The notes under the pieces: model-generated
Databases searched by the model: none
Told to the model about the DNA's origin: nothing
The model's input: only the letters and a program-made list of their open reading frames with translations
Shown: positions 18,722 to 28,608 of the stretch, piece by piece
Position numbering within the stretch: the stretch's first letter is position 1
Layout: the number at the start of each line of letters is the position of its first letter
Origin: Streptomyces spinoverrucosus
GTDB lineage: Bacteria > Actinomycetota > Actinomycetes > Streptomycetales > Streptomycetaceae
Length of the DNA: 64,000 nt
Assembly: GCF_015712165.1 (NCBI RefSeq)
Contig: NZ_JADPZX010000003.1
Location: forward strand, 392,832-456,831
Reading direction: 5' to 3'
Program-made: the position numbers and the translations under genes

Positions 18722-19454
18722 GGAACGGGGCCGGCTTGTCGTATCTCGTTGCAACGGCCTGGCGACGCTTGAGGCGGTTGATGCCGCACCCGACCGCGTG
18801 GCGCTGGCGGTGGTCGGTCTTGCCGAACTTCGGCGGCCGACCACCTCGGGAGCCGAGTTTCTGTCGGTTACGGACTCGGTCCGCCGGGACCGAAATGGTC
18901 GCCTCGATACCACGTCTTCGCAGGTAGGACCGGTGTACGGCGGGAGTCGTACGCCTTGTCGGCCCGTACCCGGTCCGGTCTCCTGCGGGGCCGATCAGAC
19001 ACGATCCGCGGCACCCGGATCGCGTCCAGATCTGACTCGAACTGCGGAGCGTCGCCTCGCTGTCCGGCCGTGATCAGCGCCGACAGAGGCTTCTGCCCCT
19101 GCCCGACGGCAAGGTGGATCTTGGTCGTCAGCCCGCCTCGGGAGCGTCCAAGGCCGTGGTCGGCCGGCTCGACGGTGATGCCGCCGGGCGGCTCCTTCTG
19201 CAGGGCCCCCTTCTCGCCGCCCCGCCCTCGTGCTGGTGGGCCCGGCAAACGGTGGAGTCGACGTTCACGTCCCAGGTGATCAGGCCCTTCGCATCCGCCT
19301 CGGCCTGGAGCCGGGTGATGACGATCCCCGCTCAGGTGCCATCTCGCTGCCAGCGGTGGAACAGCTCATGGACCCGGTCCCAGGGCCCGCAGTGTTCCCG
19401 CACCTCGCGCCAGGGGGCACCGGTCCGGGGCCGCCACCGTATGCCGCCTATCAC
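18722..19454 (-). pseudogene. IS5-family transposase, decayed
   Basis: Pieces in three minus-strand frames follow the order of an IS5-type DDE transposase. GIRWRPRTGAPWREVREHCG occupies the start and is followed by a premature TGA in place of Trp, then [49 protein letters not shown], and finally [20 protein letters not shown] and [15 protein letters not shown]. The stop and frameshifts make it inactive. No inverted repeats were found. Confidence 0.85.
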
Positions 19455-19737
19455 CTACCGACGCGTCCACACCGACGGAGGGCCCGGCCCCGGCCGAGCA
19501 GCTCGAACAACGTGTCCGCGCCTCCGAGGACGAGGGCGGCTCGCTGGTGGCGCCTCCGTCGGCCGACCTGTCGGAGCAACCTCACCCCGCCCGGAGGGAA
19601 TTGATGGGTGCATGACTGTTCCCGAGTGAACATCACGCCCTTTAAGGTCCGATGTGTGTGAAGCATGGGGGAGAAGAATCAGCTTTCCAGGCGCGGATCA
19701 TGCACCTGGCGCGTGGATAGATCGGAGGGGTGGCGGG

Positions 19738-22236
19738 ATGTGGAGATCGTTCTGGAAACTCGCAGCCGCATTACTCGTTGCTGCGGGGCTACTTGTGACT
19801 CCTGGCTATGAGGCAACGGCCCATGAGTCGGCGCCTCCGCGCCCCGCCGTGCGGGGCATACCCGGTGAAGTCGAGCTGAGCGCCGATGACGATGTCGCGG
19901 CTTGGCAGCGCCTGCAGTTCGGGCTGTTCATCCACTGGGGTCTGTACTCGGAACTCGGCGGGGTATGGCAGGGCCGGCCCGTCACATCGGGATACAGCGA
20001 GCAGATCCAGATGTGGGCGAACATCCCCGAGGCCCAGTACCTCGAGGTGGCCAAGCGCTTCCAGCCCGATCACTTCGACCCCGCGCAGATCTGCTCCCTG
20101 GCCAAGGCGGCCGGCATGCGCTACGTCGTGATCACCAGCAAACATCACGACGGCTTCTCCATGTTCAACACCCGGACCACGGAGTACGACGTCGTCGACG
20201 CCACCCCGTACGGCAAGGACCCCCTCAAGCAGCTCGCGGATGCCTGCCGGTCCCAGGGGCTGAAGTTCGGGGTCTATTTCTCCCTGGTGGACTGGCATCA
20301 GGGACACTCCTTCGACGGCGGTAACGAGAACCCGATCCCGCCATCCATGGAGCCGGTCATCAAGGCGCAGCTGCGCGAGCTGATGACGCACTACGGCGAC
20401 ATCGCCGAAGTGTGGTTCGACATGTCCGCGCCCACGTCGTCGCAGAGCGAGGACTTCGCGAACGTCGTGCGTGAACTGCAGCCTCACGCGGCGATCAACA
20501 GCCGGGTGTGGAACAACAAGGGCGACTTCCGCACGCTGGGGGACAACGAAGTCCCCTCCGTCCCTCTCGACGGGCCATGGCAGACTCCCGCCTCGATCTA
20601 CCACGAGACCTGGGGATACCGCAGCTGGCAGAAACGCGATGATCTGCCCGGCAAGATCCGCGATCTCGTGACGGGACTGACCAGCGTGCGAGCGCGCGGC
20701 GGGAACTATCTGCTCAACATAGGCCCCCGCGGCGACGGTTCGGTCGTGGAATTCGAGGCCGATGTCCTGCGCGGCATCGGACGCTGGCTCAAGCAGCATC
20801 CCAAGGCTGTCCTGGGGGCGTCCGCCACGCGCTTCGGCGGTCAGCCGTGGGGCGAAGTCACGGTCAACGACCGAGATCTGTTCCTGCACGTCACCCGCTG
20901 GCCTGCGTCCGGTGAAATACGGCTGCCCGGCCTGGTGACCGGTGTACGGCAGGTGACGGAAGACGGCTCGGCGGAGCAACTCCAGTGGCGCCGGGACGGA
21001 GACGACCTGGTCGTCACCCTCCCCGAAACGCCACGGGACGACGTGCTCCCCGTCCTTCGCGTGGAACTGGAAGGACAGTTGCGGATCATTCCGCAGAGCA
21101 CGCAGTCGCTGTCCGCCACCAGCCGTGCCGCAGTGGTGGATGCGAACGCTCTCACACACGGCTACAGCTATGCCGACGCGGGCAGGTACTCGCGCACGAC
21201 ACGCACGGTGGTGCGGCACACGGCGTACCTGACCACCGATCACTCCCGGGACGTCAAAATGGTCCTGCGTGGTACGGCTGAGCCGGACCGACTGTATCGG
21301 CTGACGGTGGGCCACCGGTCACGGCTGCTGACCGGTGCACAACTGACCCAGGAGGCGGTCGGCCCGTTCACGCTCCCGCGCGGCCGGGTGACCGAGGTAT
21401 CGGTGACGCCGGCGCGGCCGCAACACGTCGGCGAGGACCTGGGGTTCACGCTGGACAACCTTCTGGTCGGTCCTTCGGATGCGGTCGTGGCGTGGGCGGA
21501 ACTCCCCAACCAACTGGTTGTGGGATCCCGTGGGGAAGCCCGGGTCCATGTGTCCAACCTCAGCCGCCGCACGGTCGACGGCACCATGACGCTGAGGGTG
21601 CCCGCCGGGTGGGGCGACGTCGCCCCGGTCGCTTTCAGCAAACTCTCTCCAGGGGCAACGTCCACCGTCGTCGTTCCGCTCCGCGTCCCCCCGGACGCGT
21701 CACCGGGACGCCGTACTTTCCAGGCCGTGGCGACGGGCGGCAAGCACACCGTCAACCTGCAAGCCACTGCCGAAGTCGTACTCCCCAACGTGGCGCAGGG
21801 CAAAGCAGCCACGCAGTCCTCCACGGCGTGGGAGGGTGTTGCTGCCCGCGCCGTCGACGGGAACACGGGTGGCAGCTACTTCGGGGACAACTCCACGACA
21901 CACACGGCAGAGCCGTCAACGGAAGCGTGGTGGCAAGTAGACCTCGGCCAGGGCTACGACCTGGACAGCATTGAGGTGTGGAACCGGTCCGACTGCTGTA
22001 CCGAGCGTTTGTCGAACTACTGGGTGCTCGTGTCGCAGACACCGATCACGATGCACTCACTTCAGGAAGCGCGCGCCATGCCGGGAATCGTCGCCATACG
22101 CATGGGCGACCCCGCCGCGCGGCCCACGCACATTCCGCTCAGCGGGACTCATGGCCGCTACGTCCGTGTACAGCTTGAGTCCGCGACTGATCCACTGTCC
22201 TTGAGTGAATTCGTGGTTCGAGGACTGCCGAAGTGA
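19738..22236 (+). CDS. Secreted GH29 alpha-L-fucosidase with C-terminal F5/8-type lectin domain
   Basis: An 832-residue exported glycosidase. The ATG at 19738 has GGAGGG eight bases upstream and begins a signal peptide (MWRSFWKLAAALLVAAGLL, cleavage near residue 25). The GH29 barrel starts with FGLFIHWGLYSELGGVW; KHHDGFSMFNT and EVWFDMSA follow, the latter with the nucleophile Asp (about D228). Around residues 480-690 are beta-sandwich and NEW3-like linker regions. The C-terminus (about 695-830, NVAQGKAATQSSTAWEG to LSEFVVRGLPK) is a fucolectin/F5-8 type C carbohydrate-binding domain. It would release fucose from host or plant glycans outside the cell. It is flanked on both sides by IS5 debris, so it may be part of mobile accessory DNA. 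Confidence 0.9.
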   Translation: MWRSFWKLAAALLVAAGLLVTPGYEATAHESAPPRPAVRGIPGEVELSADDDVAAWQRLQFGLFIHWGLYSELGGVWQGRPVTSGYSEQIQMWANIPEAQYLEVAKRFQPDHFDPAQICSLAKAAGMRYVVITSKHHDGFSMFNTRTTEYDVVDATPYGKDPLKQLADACRSQGLKFGVYFSLVDWHQGHSFDGGNENPIPPSMEPVIKAQLRELMTHYGDIAEVWFDMSAPTSSQSEDFANVVRELQPHAAINSRVWNNKGDFRTLGDNEVPSVPLDGPWQTPASIYHETWGYRSWQKRDDLPGKIRDLVTGLTSVRARGGNYLLNIGPRGDGSVVEFEADVLRGIGRWLKQHPKAVLGASATRFGGQPWGEVTVNDRDLFLHVTRWPASGEIRLPGLVTGVRQVTEDGSAEQLQWRRDGDDLVVTLPETPRDDVLPVLRVELEGQLRIIPQSTQSLSATSRAAVVDANALTHGYSYADAGRYSRTTRTVVRHTAYLTTDHSRDVKMVLRGTAEPDRLYRLTVGHRSRLLTGAQLTQEAVGPFTLPRGRVTEVSVTPARPQHVGEDLGFTLDNLLVGPSDAVVAWAELPNQLVVGSRGEARVHVSNLSRRTVDGTMTLRVPAGWGDVAPVAFSKLSPGATSTVVVPLRVPPDASPGRRTFQAVATGGKHTVNLQATAEVVLPNVAQGKAATQSSTAWEGVAARAVDGNTGGSYFGDNSTTHTAEPSTEAWWQVDLGQGYDLDSIEVWNRSDCCTERLSNYWVLVSQTPITMHSLQEARAMPGIVAIRMGDPAARPTHIPLSGTHGRYVRVQLESATDPLSLSEFVVRGLPK

Positions 22237-22322
22237 ACGTACTGTGCGTCCACTCGGGACAGACGGCATCCGCCTCGTAAGCCGGAATACCTTCAGGCCG
22301 GCGGTGCCGTTCTTCCTGCCCT

Positions 22323-22640
22323 GAGCAGCCGCGGGTGCCGGACGACCGGCAGGCACGGTGCGGGATCCTGTTCGTGCTCCGCACCGGCACCCAGTGCGAG
22401 TACCTCCCGAAGGAACTCGGCTTCGGTTCGGGGACGACCTGCTGGCGACGCCTGACGACCTGGAACGAGGCCGCGTGTGGGACGAGCTGCATGCGGTGCT
22501 GCTGAAGAAGCTGTGGGCAGCGAGGAAGCTGGACTGGTCTCGGGTGGTGATCGACTCCTCCCACGTGCGCCCCGCTCGACCGCGCACGGCCGGGCAGCAA
22601 ACACCACGTCGTCACCGATGCTCAGGTGCTCGACAGTGAA
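22323..22640 (+). pseudogene. IS5-family transposase N-terminal remnant
   Basis: Reads PKELGFGSGTTCWRRLTTWN, then after a frameshift VWDELHAVLLKKLWAARKLD and WSRVVIDSSHVR, the typical N-terminal third of an IS5 transposase. The DDE core is absent and the remnant ends just before the YCII-type gene. Confidence 0.8.
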
Positions 22641-22681
22641 ACCCGCTCGACCTGCTTACCTCCGTGAAGAGATCCTTGGGC

Positions 22682-23230
22682 ATGGAGTTCCTCTGTTACC
22701 ACCGCGACCGGCCCGGCTCCCTGCCACTGCGCTACGAGCTGCTGGAAGAGCATTGGTCATATATGGACACGTACGCGAAGGAGATGATCGCCCGGGGCCC
22801 GACCTTCGCCGACGACGGCGACACACCCACCGGTAGCGTGCACATCGTCGACCTGCCCGATCCCGCCGCCGCCCGCACGTTCGCCTTCGACGAGCCGAAC
22901 TACCAGGCCGGCGTATACCGGGATGTGCTGCTGCGACGTTGGCACAACACCCTGGGGCGCACCATGTGGGACTTGCCCGGCGGTCGGACCGGCGGCAACC
23001 GATACCTGGTGCTCGGCCTCGGCACGGGGCAGGCCGCCGACACCGCGGTGCCGCCCGACAGGGACGAGCTGATCGCCTACGGGCCGCTGCTGTCCGACAA
23101 CGGCGCCACCTGGCTGGGCACCGCGGCGTTGGTCCGGGCGCCGGACCCCGACACGGCACGCGCCATCCTGACCCCAGACCGGTATGACGACATCGAGGTG
23201 CACAACTGGCAGTTCGGCGGGCGGCGGTGA
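22682..23230 (+). CDS. YCII-related domain protein
   Basis: A 182-residue cytoplasmic protein. The ATG at 22682 was preferred because the conserved opening MEFLCYHRDRPGS begins there; the upstream extension runs into IS5 remnant sequence. The first half has the ferredoxin-like YCII pattern, with HWSYMDTYAKEMIARGPTF and SVHIVDLPDPAAARTFAFDE. A second similar alpha/beta repeat follows (about 125-182), including DRDELIAYGPLLSDNG. YCII proteins are structurally related to muconolactone isomerase, but most have no known reaction. No partner gene is evident. Confidence 0.75.
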   Translation: MEFLCYHRDRPGSLPLRYELLEEHWSYMDTYAKEMIARGPTFADDGDTPTGSVHIVDLPDPAAARTFAFDEPNYQAGVYRDVLLRRWHNTLGRTMWDLPGGRTGGNRYLVLGLGTGQAADTAVPPDRDELIAYGPLLSDNGATWLGTAALVRAPDPDTARAILTPDRYDDIEVHNWQFGGRR

Positions 23231-23378
23231 TGACCGAGGACGTCCAGGCCGGCGTCACATCCATGTCAGATCGTGCGCCAAGCCGACGTCGGCCCTGGTG
23301 GACGGCTGACGAAGCGCCGGCGACCCGTCTGAAGTCCTCCCACGGATAACACCTCAATATCTGCGGTAAGGGGAAGCG

Positions 23379-24012
23379 GTGCCCATCGTCGTGCAACTGC
23401 CCACCGGCAAGGCGTTGACCGTCCGCGCGGCGGCGGACGTGTTCCTCGACTCACTCGGAAACCCGAACGCGGTCTGCGACTACGTGATTGGCGAGGCTCT
23501 GAAACTGCTGTGGGGCAGCGCGGCGGTGAACCCGTGGAACTCCCGCCGGGCGGGGTGCTGTCCTGGCTCGGTTGATGCCGGGAGCGCGGTTACGAGGGGC
23601 CGACGGTCCCGTCCCGGGCGAAGCGGCTGGCGGTAGCGGACTCCGAGCCCCCGGCCCGCTGGTAGATGGCCGTCGACCGGCTGGTTGCTCGGTGCGAGGT
23701 ACGCCCGCGGGAGAAGACACTGTGGCGGATGCTGTACGAGCCCGCCGGCCGTGCGGAGGAGATCCTCGGCGTGAACATCGAGGACCTGGACTTCGCCGGG
23801 CGTCGCTGCCTGGTCCAGGCGAAGGGTGCACGGAGCAAGGCTCGCAGTCGGGCTAGGCGCGCGAGGACTTCGTGCTGGAGACGCCGTACTGGAACGCCGG
23901 CACCGCACGGTCCCTGCCTCGGCTGCTGCAGGGCCGCTCCCGCGGGCCGGTGTTCGTCACCCACGGCCGCCCCGGGGCCGGGCGGCAGGCCCTGATCGCG
24001 ACGCTGCTATGA
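23379..24012 (+). pseudogene. Tyrosine-recombinase (site-specific integrase) remnant
   Basis: Fragments in several plus-strand frames match a common Streptomyces integrase: VQLPTGKALTVRAAADVFLD, then IGEALKLLWGSAAVN after an internal deletion, then [20 protein letters not shown], which contains the first catalytic Arg box, [20 protein letters not shown], and [20 protein letters not shown]. The C-terminal HxxR and Tyr boxes are missing. The 3' end overlaps the stop of the convergent ThrRS gene by a few bases. Confidence 0.8.
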
Positions 24013-25233
24013 GGCGGCGCCGGCCCACAGGTCGGTGCTGTGGGCCCCGATGAGAGCGCTGACGTGGGTGAGTACATCATTGACCGGCAGCGGGGCCAGT
24101 CGGCGTCCGTCACGCAAGCGCAGTGCGACGTGCTCGTCAGCGGCCTCCTTGGCGCCGATGACGGCTTGGTAGGGAACCAGGCGGGCCTCTCGGATACGGG
24201 CACCCAGGCTGCCGCGTTCCGGTCCCGCGATCTCGGCACGCAGTCCGAGACGGGTGCAGCGTTGGGCGAGGGCTGCGGCGTTCGGCAGTTCGGTGTCGGA
24301 GATCGGGAGAACGACCAGCTGAGTCGGGGCGAGCCAGGCGGGAAAGGCACCGCCGTGCTGTTCGATGAGATGGGCGACGGCACGTTCCACGCTGCCGATG
24401 ATGCTGCGGTGGACCATGACCGGGCGGTGTTTGGCGCCGTCCGCGCCGATGTAGTGCAGGTCGAACTGGTCGGGCTGGTGGAAGTCGACCTGCACGGTGG
24501 ACAGGGTGGACTCCCGGCCGGCGCCGCCGGTGACCTGGACATCGATCTTGGGGCCGTAGAACGCGGCCTCGCCCTCGGCCGCCTCGTAGGGCAGGCCGGA
24601 GCGGTCGAGGACGTCGGTCAGCAGGGCGGCGGATCGCTGCCACTTCTCGGGTGCGGCAACGTACTTGCCACCGGAACCCGGGAGGGAGAGCCGGTAACGG
24701 GTCGGGGTGATGCCGAGGGCCTCGTACGCCTGGCGGATCATCTCCAGCGCCGCCTGCGCTTCCTCGGTGACCTGGTCCAGGGTGCAGAAGATGTGCGCGT
24801 CGTTGAGTTGGATGGCCCGCACCCGGGTCAGTCCGCCGACCACGCCCGAGAGTTCGGAGCGGTACATGCCGCCCAGTTCGGCCATCCGCAGGGGCAGTTC
24901 GCGGTAGCTGTGGGAGCGGGAGCGGTAGATCACCGCGTGATGGGGGCACAGGCTCGGCCGCAGGACGACCTGCTCGCCGCCGAGTTCCATCGGGGGGAAC
25001 ATGTCGTCGCTGTAGTGCGCCCAGTGCCCGGAGATCTCGTACAGCTCCCGCTTGCCGAGTACCGGTGAGTACACGTGGCGGTACCCCGCTCGCCGCTCGG
25101 CGGCACGGATGTACTCCTCCAGGGTGTGCCGTACGGTGGCGCCGTCGGGCAGCCAGTACGGCAGGCCTGCGCCGATGAGCGGGTCGGTGTCGAACAGGCC
25201 CAGTTCACGGCCGAGCTTGCGGTGGTCATGCAT
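24007..25233 (-). CDS. thrS: Short threonyl-tRNA synthetase lacking TGS and editing domains
   Basis: A 408-residue class II aminoacyl-tRNA synthetase. It contains only the catalytic core and the anticodon-binding domain; housekeeping bacterial ThrRS is about 650 residues with TGS and editing domains. The zinc ligands are recognisable: Cys in RPSLCPHH (about C96), His in LNDAHIFC (about H147) and His in MVHRSIIGS (about H275). Motif 2 is [18 protein letters not shown] and motif 3 is in [15 protein letters not shown]. The anticodon domain (about 300-395) follows. GAGGAG precedes the ATG. Upstream lies a Thr-codon leader ORF with a strong hairpin, so the gene is probably induced when charged tRNA-Thr is scarce. 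Duplicate ThrRS genes sometimes give self-resistance to inhibitors such as borrelidin, but no biosynthetic cluster is visible here. Confidence 0.9.
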   Translation of the reverse strand: MHDHRKLGRELGLFDTDPLIGAGLPYWLPDGATVRHTLEEYIRAAERRAGYRHVYSPVLGKRELYEISGHWAHYSDDMFPPMELGGEQVVLRPSLCPHHAVIYRSRSHSYRELPLRMAELGGMYRSELSGVVGGLTRVRAIQLNDAHIFCTLDQVTEEAQAALEMIRQAYEALGITPTRYRLSLPGSGGKYVAAPEKWQRSAALLTDVLDRSGLPYEAAEGEAAFYGPKIDVQVTGGAGRESTLSTVQVDFHQPDQFDLHYIGADGAKHRPVMVHRSIIGSVERAVAHLIEQHGGAFPAWLAPTQLVVLPISDTELPNAAALAQRCTRLGLRAEIAGPERGSLGARIREARLVPYQAVIGAKEAADEHVALRLRDGRRLAPLPVNDVLTHVSALIGAHSTDLWAGAAS

Positions 25234-25272
25234 GGCGGTCTCCTCGCGGACATCGGGCGAGTGACCGCAAGG

Positions 25273-25304
25273 CGAAGCCCCGGGGCACTCGCCCCGGGGC
25301 TTCG
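25273..25304 (-). terminator. Attenuator-like hairpin upstream of thrS
   Basis: A perfect 14-bp stem (arm CGAAGCCCCGGGGC) with a 4-nt loop lies between the leader ORF stop and the thrS start, 39 bp before the ATG. No U-tract follows, which is common for Streptomyces terminators. The arms of a weaker competing stem (AGCGCGC/GCGCGCT) flank the Thr codons in the leader ORF. Confidence 0.75.
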
Positions 25305-25317
25305 ACTAAGACATCTG

Positions 25318-25368
25318 TCAGCGCGCCGGGACACTCTCCGGCGTCGTCGTCATAGCAGCGCGCTTCAT
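25318..25368 (-). CDS. Threonine leader peptide (attenuation ORF)
   Basis: A 16-codon ORF reading MKRAAMTTTPESVPAR then TGA, with three consecutive ACG threonine codons. It ends 14 bases before the thrS attenuator hairpin. A ribosome stalled at the Thr codons would cover the left arm of the AGCGCGC/GCGCGCT stem and could change downstream folding. No Shine-Dalgarno is visible; TAACGT sits 7 bases before the ATG, so the transcript may be leaderless. The arrangement follows the classical trp/ilv/leu attenuators; its use for a ThrRS gene is inferred. Confidence 0.65.
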   Translation of the reverse strand: MKRAAMTTTPESVPAR

Positions 25369-25369
25369 G

Positions 25370-25675
25370 TCGGTGACGTTAGCAGGACGTAGCGATGTCC
25401 ACACGGCTATTCCTCATAGGGAACGTAGCTGGACAGCCGTAACGAGAAACGTCGCAACCTATCTTGCTCTGCACATCGCGCGCCGCTCGACGTACGGCCG
25501 CCCGCGAACGTCCCCCGACGGCAGGGCGAGGACATCGCACACGACGAGCAAGGCGGGGTTGCTGCTCCGCCAGCCGCCGCGCCCGTGCCGGCGACGACGC
25601 TGCCCGGGACTGCGCCGCCCCGAAGCTGATCCGTCCGTCCACGACGATCACAGCCTCACCGTCCAGCGCCACACC
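25370..25675. other. Region upstream of the thr leader; no gene seen
   Basis: It holds the presumed thrS promoter near 25375-25400 on the minus strand; the rest shows no recognisable coding sequence. Confidence 0.4.
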
Positions 25676-26010
25676 CCAGCTGCGGGTGCTGTCCGGCGGC
25701 CTGTTCACCGGCTCGCGCGCACTGCCGGTGTCGGCCTACCCGCACATCCCGGGCGCCAACGAGCGCATCGCCCAGCTGACCGGCGTCACCTTCGGCGACG
25801 GCTACCGTGCCGCGCTGGCGGACGGCACGGTCGTAATGGACGCCGCGGATGCCGCCACGGGCCTGGTCGCCCTGCGCAGCCGGCCGGGCGCGAACGCCCT
25901 GGATGCCGCCGCCGCGATGCAGCGTGCCTGGTACGTCGACGGCCGCAGCCTCTCCGACGCCTCGGTCCACCGGGACATAGCTGCCGAGCTGGGACTGGAC
26001 GCCGACGCGC
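25676..26010 (+). pseudogene. DsbA-family oxidoreductase fragment
   Basis: Plus-strand frame with LRVLSGGLFTGSR, FGDGYRAALADGTVVMDAAD, AMQRAWYVDGRSLSD and AAELGLDADAL, matching the helical insert of DsbA-family proteins. The thioredoxin CxxC part at the N-terminus and the C-terminal strand are missing. The fragment runs directly into transposase debris. Confidence 0.6.
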
Positions 26011-27060
26011 TCACGGTTGTCGATCTTGACGCCCTTGTCGGTCACCATCAGCCGTTTGAACGGCAGCAGCTTGCGGTTTTGGTGGGGAGTCAGCGGCATC
26101 GGCACGTGGCCCCTCGGCGGCCACCAGCGTCGCGTACATCCGGTTCGGGCTGATCGTCAGGCCCGGCAGGGACGGGCGGCGCAGCCCGGCGTGCGGTTTT
26201 TGTTGCCGGTCCTGGACGATCCATTCATCGAGCAGGTCCTGCAGCCGATTCAGGCTCCACAGTGGCCCGTCTGCGCCGTGCTTGCCGCGCCGCTTCAGGT
26301 CATGAAGGTGCTCTCGATGATGGCCTTGTCGGTGGCGGTGCGCTCCATGGCCGGGGCGGCCGTTGATGCCCAGCATCCGGCACACGTCGTCGAAGTGCTC
26401 GCTGTTGAAGACCTTGCCGTGGTCTACGACGCCCATCCGCGGGCGGATCACCGGCCGTGCGGACGCGCCGAACATACGCGGATCACAGGCCACCGGATCG
26501 GTATAGGGGCATCTCGGAGTGCTCCGCCGGCGCCGGCGGCGACCAGCCTGGTCGGCCCAGCATCGGAGCCAGGGCCTGCGCCGGCATCAGCACCGCGTCG
26601 AAGGAACGGGTGGCGCGCCCGCCCAGCCGCCGCCCCCGCGGGCCGCGGCCCGGCACCTTCGGCACGATCATCGCGCCGAGAAGTCGATCTGCACCTGCTC
26701 ACCCAGCCGCAGCGCGTTCATCGGCGTGTACGGGGGCACCGCCCCGTTGGCGGCGTCCATCCGCCGCTGGGTGGGCCACCGCAGCGACTCCACCTTGATG
26801 CCCAGCCGGTCCAGCAGCCGGTAGAAGGTGGCCTGGCAGATCATCAAGTCGTCGTACTCCCAGGGACGTTCCCGCCTCACGGCAGCCTGCAGCCGCTCAT
26901 ACAGCCGGCTGCCGTCCCCGTCGGACTCTGCCTTCTGCGCCTCTCGCCGATCAGGCCGCAAACGCCGGCGCGCGACAAGGATCAAGAGCACGCTACCGTC
27001 GCCCAGCTTGCCGAGCAGGCAAAGGAAGCGGGGCCGCAGGCCGCCAAGGAGACGGAGTCC
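26011..27060 (-). pseudogene. Mu-type (rve/DDE) transposase, decayed
   Basis: Minus-strand pieces in different frames match a Streptomyces Mu-type transposase. ICQATFYRLLDRLGIKVESL and EQVQIDFSA come first, then a piece with DAVLMPAQALAPMLGRP, then VVDHGKVFNSEHFDDVCRML, which carries the catalytic Asp. LNRLQDLLDEWIVQDRQQKP and NRMYATLVAAEG follow, and last LLPFKRLMVTDKGVKIDNR from the C-terminal domain. Several frameshifts and missing segments show that it is dead. Confidence 0.75.
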
Positions 27061-27082
27061 GCCAAGGCGGAGTCCGCTAAGG

Positions 27083-27247
27083 TTCCCCGGCAGCAAGTCC
27101 CGGAACAACGCCCTGCGGCACTTCATCTGGCAGGCCGCGCTGACCTACTTCTTCGGCTGGCGTGCCGCCAAGCGGCTCGGTGACGCCCACGAGTACGGGC
27201 AGACAAGCCCCGATTCCCGGAAGGACCAGTACAACAACCGGTGGCAA
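27083..27247 (+). pseudogene. DUF6973-like fragment
   Basis: The frame reads SKSRNNALRHFIWQAALTYF, then AKRLGDAHEYGQ and DSRKDQYNNR. This matches the conserved RHF(V/I)WQA..LG..HE...D..KDQYNN pattern of DUF6973 proteins, which are often the toxic C-terminus of larger secreted proteins. No start codon or N-terminal part remains. Confidence 0.5.
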
Positions 27248-27374
27248 CCGTGTGCCAGGGCTGGTCCCCTCGAGGGCCGGTCCCGGCACCGCCGTAGCCC
27301 TCTCTCCTCGCTCAGGCTGCTATTGCCCCCCACCAGACCGTGCAGCCCGCCCACCCACGACCCTCGGAGACCCC

Positions 27375-27941
27375 ATGCAACCCCGGACGCACACCCGGGC
27401 GCTCGCCCTGGCCGGCGCACTGCTCCTGGCCACCGCACTGCTCGCCGCCGGCTTGACCGGTTGCTCGGCGCTCTCCCCGTTCAACACCTGCGACGACACG
27501 GCGACTCGCGTGGAGGAACTGCGATCCCAGCCGATCCTGCAGTCCGCCCCGGCGGGGGCGATCGTGCCGAAGGACCTGGCTTCGGTGCGCGCGGGCTGCC
27601 TCGACGACAGCGGCGACGCCTGGCTGTACGCCGAACGCATCTACGCCTTCCCCGGCTCCCGGCAGGAGGTCGTCGACTTCTACCGCACTACAGCCAAGGC
27701 GGACAGCTGGCGAGTGCAGTCCGACCCTGTAGACCTGAGCACCCCCGAGACAGTAGCGGGACTGTGCTTCACCAAAGGCGGGGACGGCAACGCCCTCCTG
27801 CTGACCGTGCAGTTCACCACAGCCGGCGAGCTGAAATTTGAGCACGGCTACGAGGCCGGGCCGGAGTTCGACTCGGGCTCCGGATTCGAGATAGAGGTCG
27901 GCTCCGAGACGGACGGGGCGAAGACCGGCTGCTTCGACTGA
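27375..27941 (+). CDS. Putative lipoprotein of unknown function
   Basis: A 188-residue protein with an N-terminal lipoprotein signal (basic start, long Ala/Leu core, lipobox LTGC near residues 27-30). The ATG at 27375 with GGAG five bases before it was chosen. The mature part contains paired cysteines (NTCDDTATRVEE, RAGCLDDSG, GLCFTKGGD, TGCFD) and an alternating hydrophobic pattern around YAERIYAFPGSRQEVVDFYR, suggesting a small alpha/beta domain. It is probably anchored on the outer face of the membrane. Family not recognised; it stands alone between transposase remnants. Confidence 0.75.
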   Translation: MQPRTHTRALALAGALLLATALLAAGLTGCSALSPFNTCDDTATRVEELRSQPILQSAPAGAIVPKDLASVRAGCLDDSGDAWLYAERIYAFPGSRQEVVDFYRTTAKADSWRVQSDPVDLSTPETVAGLCFTKGGDGNALLLTVQFTTAGELKFEHGYEAGPEFDSGSGFEIEVGSETDGAKTGCFD

Positions 27942-27944
27942 CAC

Positions 27945-28608
27945 CCACGAACTGGAAGCCCGTGGTGTCGTCGGAGCGTTTGACGATGTCGAGGTGAGCT
28001 GCAGGTTCTCGGCCCGCCCCGTCGACGAGCCGACCCGCATAGCCGCCGTCCGCCCAGACGAGACGGACGGAGAAGTGCCGCTTACGCAGCTGTTCCAGCA
28101 GCGGTACTGCGGCGTCGCGGTCCTGCACACCTGCCGCGGTCACCGCGACGGCCAGGAGCAGGCGGAGGCAGTCGACCACCAGATGCCGCTTGCGCCCCGA
28201 GACCTTCTTCCCGCCGTCCCAGCCGGACGTCTCTGCGGGGATGGTCACTGCCGCCCGCAGGGACTGCGACTCTACGATCGCCGCACGGGTCCGGTGAGCG
28301 GCCCTCTTGTCCCGGACCGGTCACGCAGCCGGTCGTGCAGCTCCGCAAGCAGACCCCTCACCTGCCGGCGGCGGGCGAAGGCGTGCATGCGCCGATACGG
28401 TGGGCAAGCCCGTGGGCAGGTTGGCCCACTTCACTCCGTTGTCGACGACGTGGCGGACCGTGTCGAGCATCACGCGGTGGCAGTAGCTCTCGGGGCGGCC
28501 GCCCCGCCCCTCCAGCCAGGCCGGGATCGACAGCGATGCCCTAACGACCTGCCACTGCGTCTCCGTCGTATCCGAGCCATAGCACGGGAGACGCTGCGGA
28601 CCATCCAC
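27945..28608 (-). pseudogene. IS5-family transposase remnant
   Basis: The N-terminal frame has SDTTETQWQVVRASLSIPAW and HVVDNGVKWANLPTGLP. The second frame has SGWDGGKKVSGRKRHLVVDC, VRLVWADGGYAGRLVDGAG and VKRSDDTTGFQ. The C-terminal Glu-containing region is lost and frames shift between pieces, so the copy is inactive. Confidence 0.85.
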
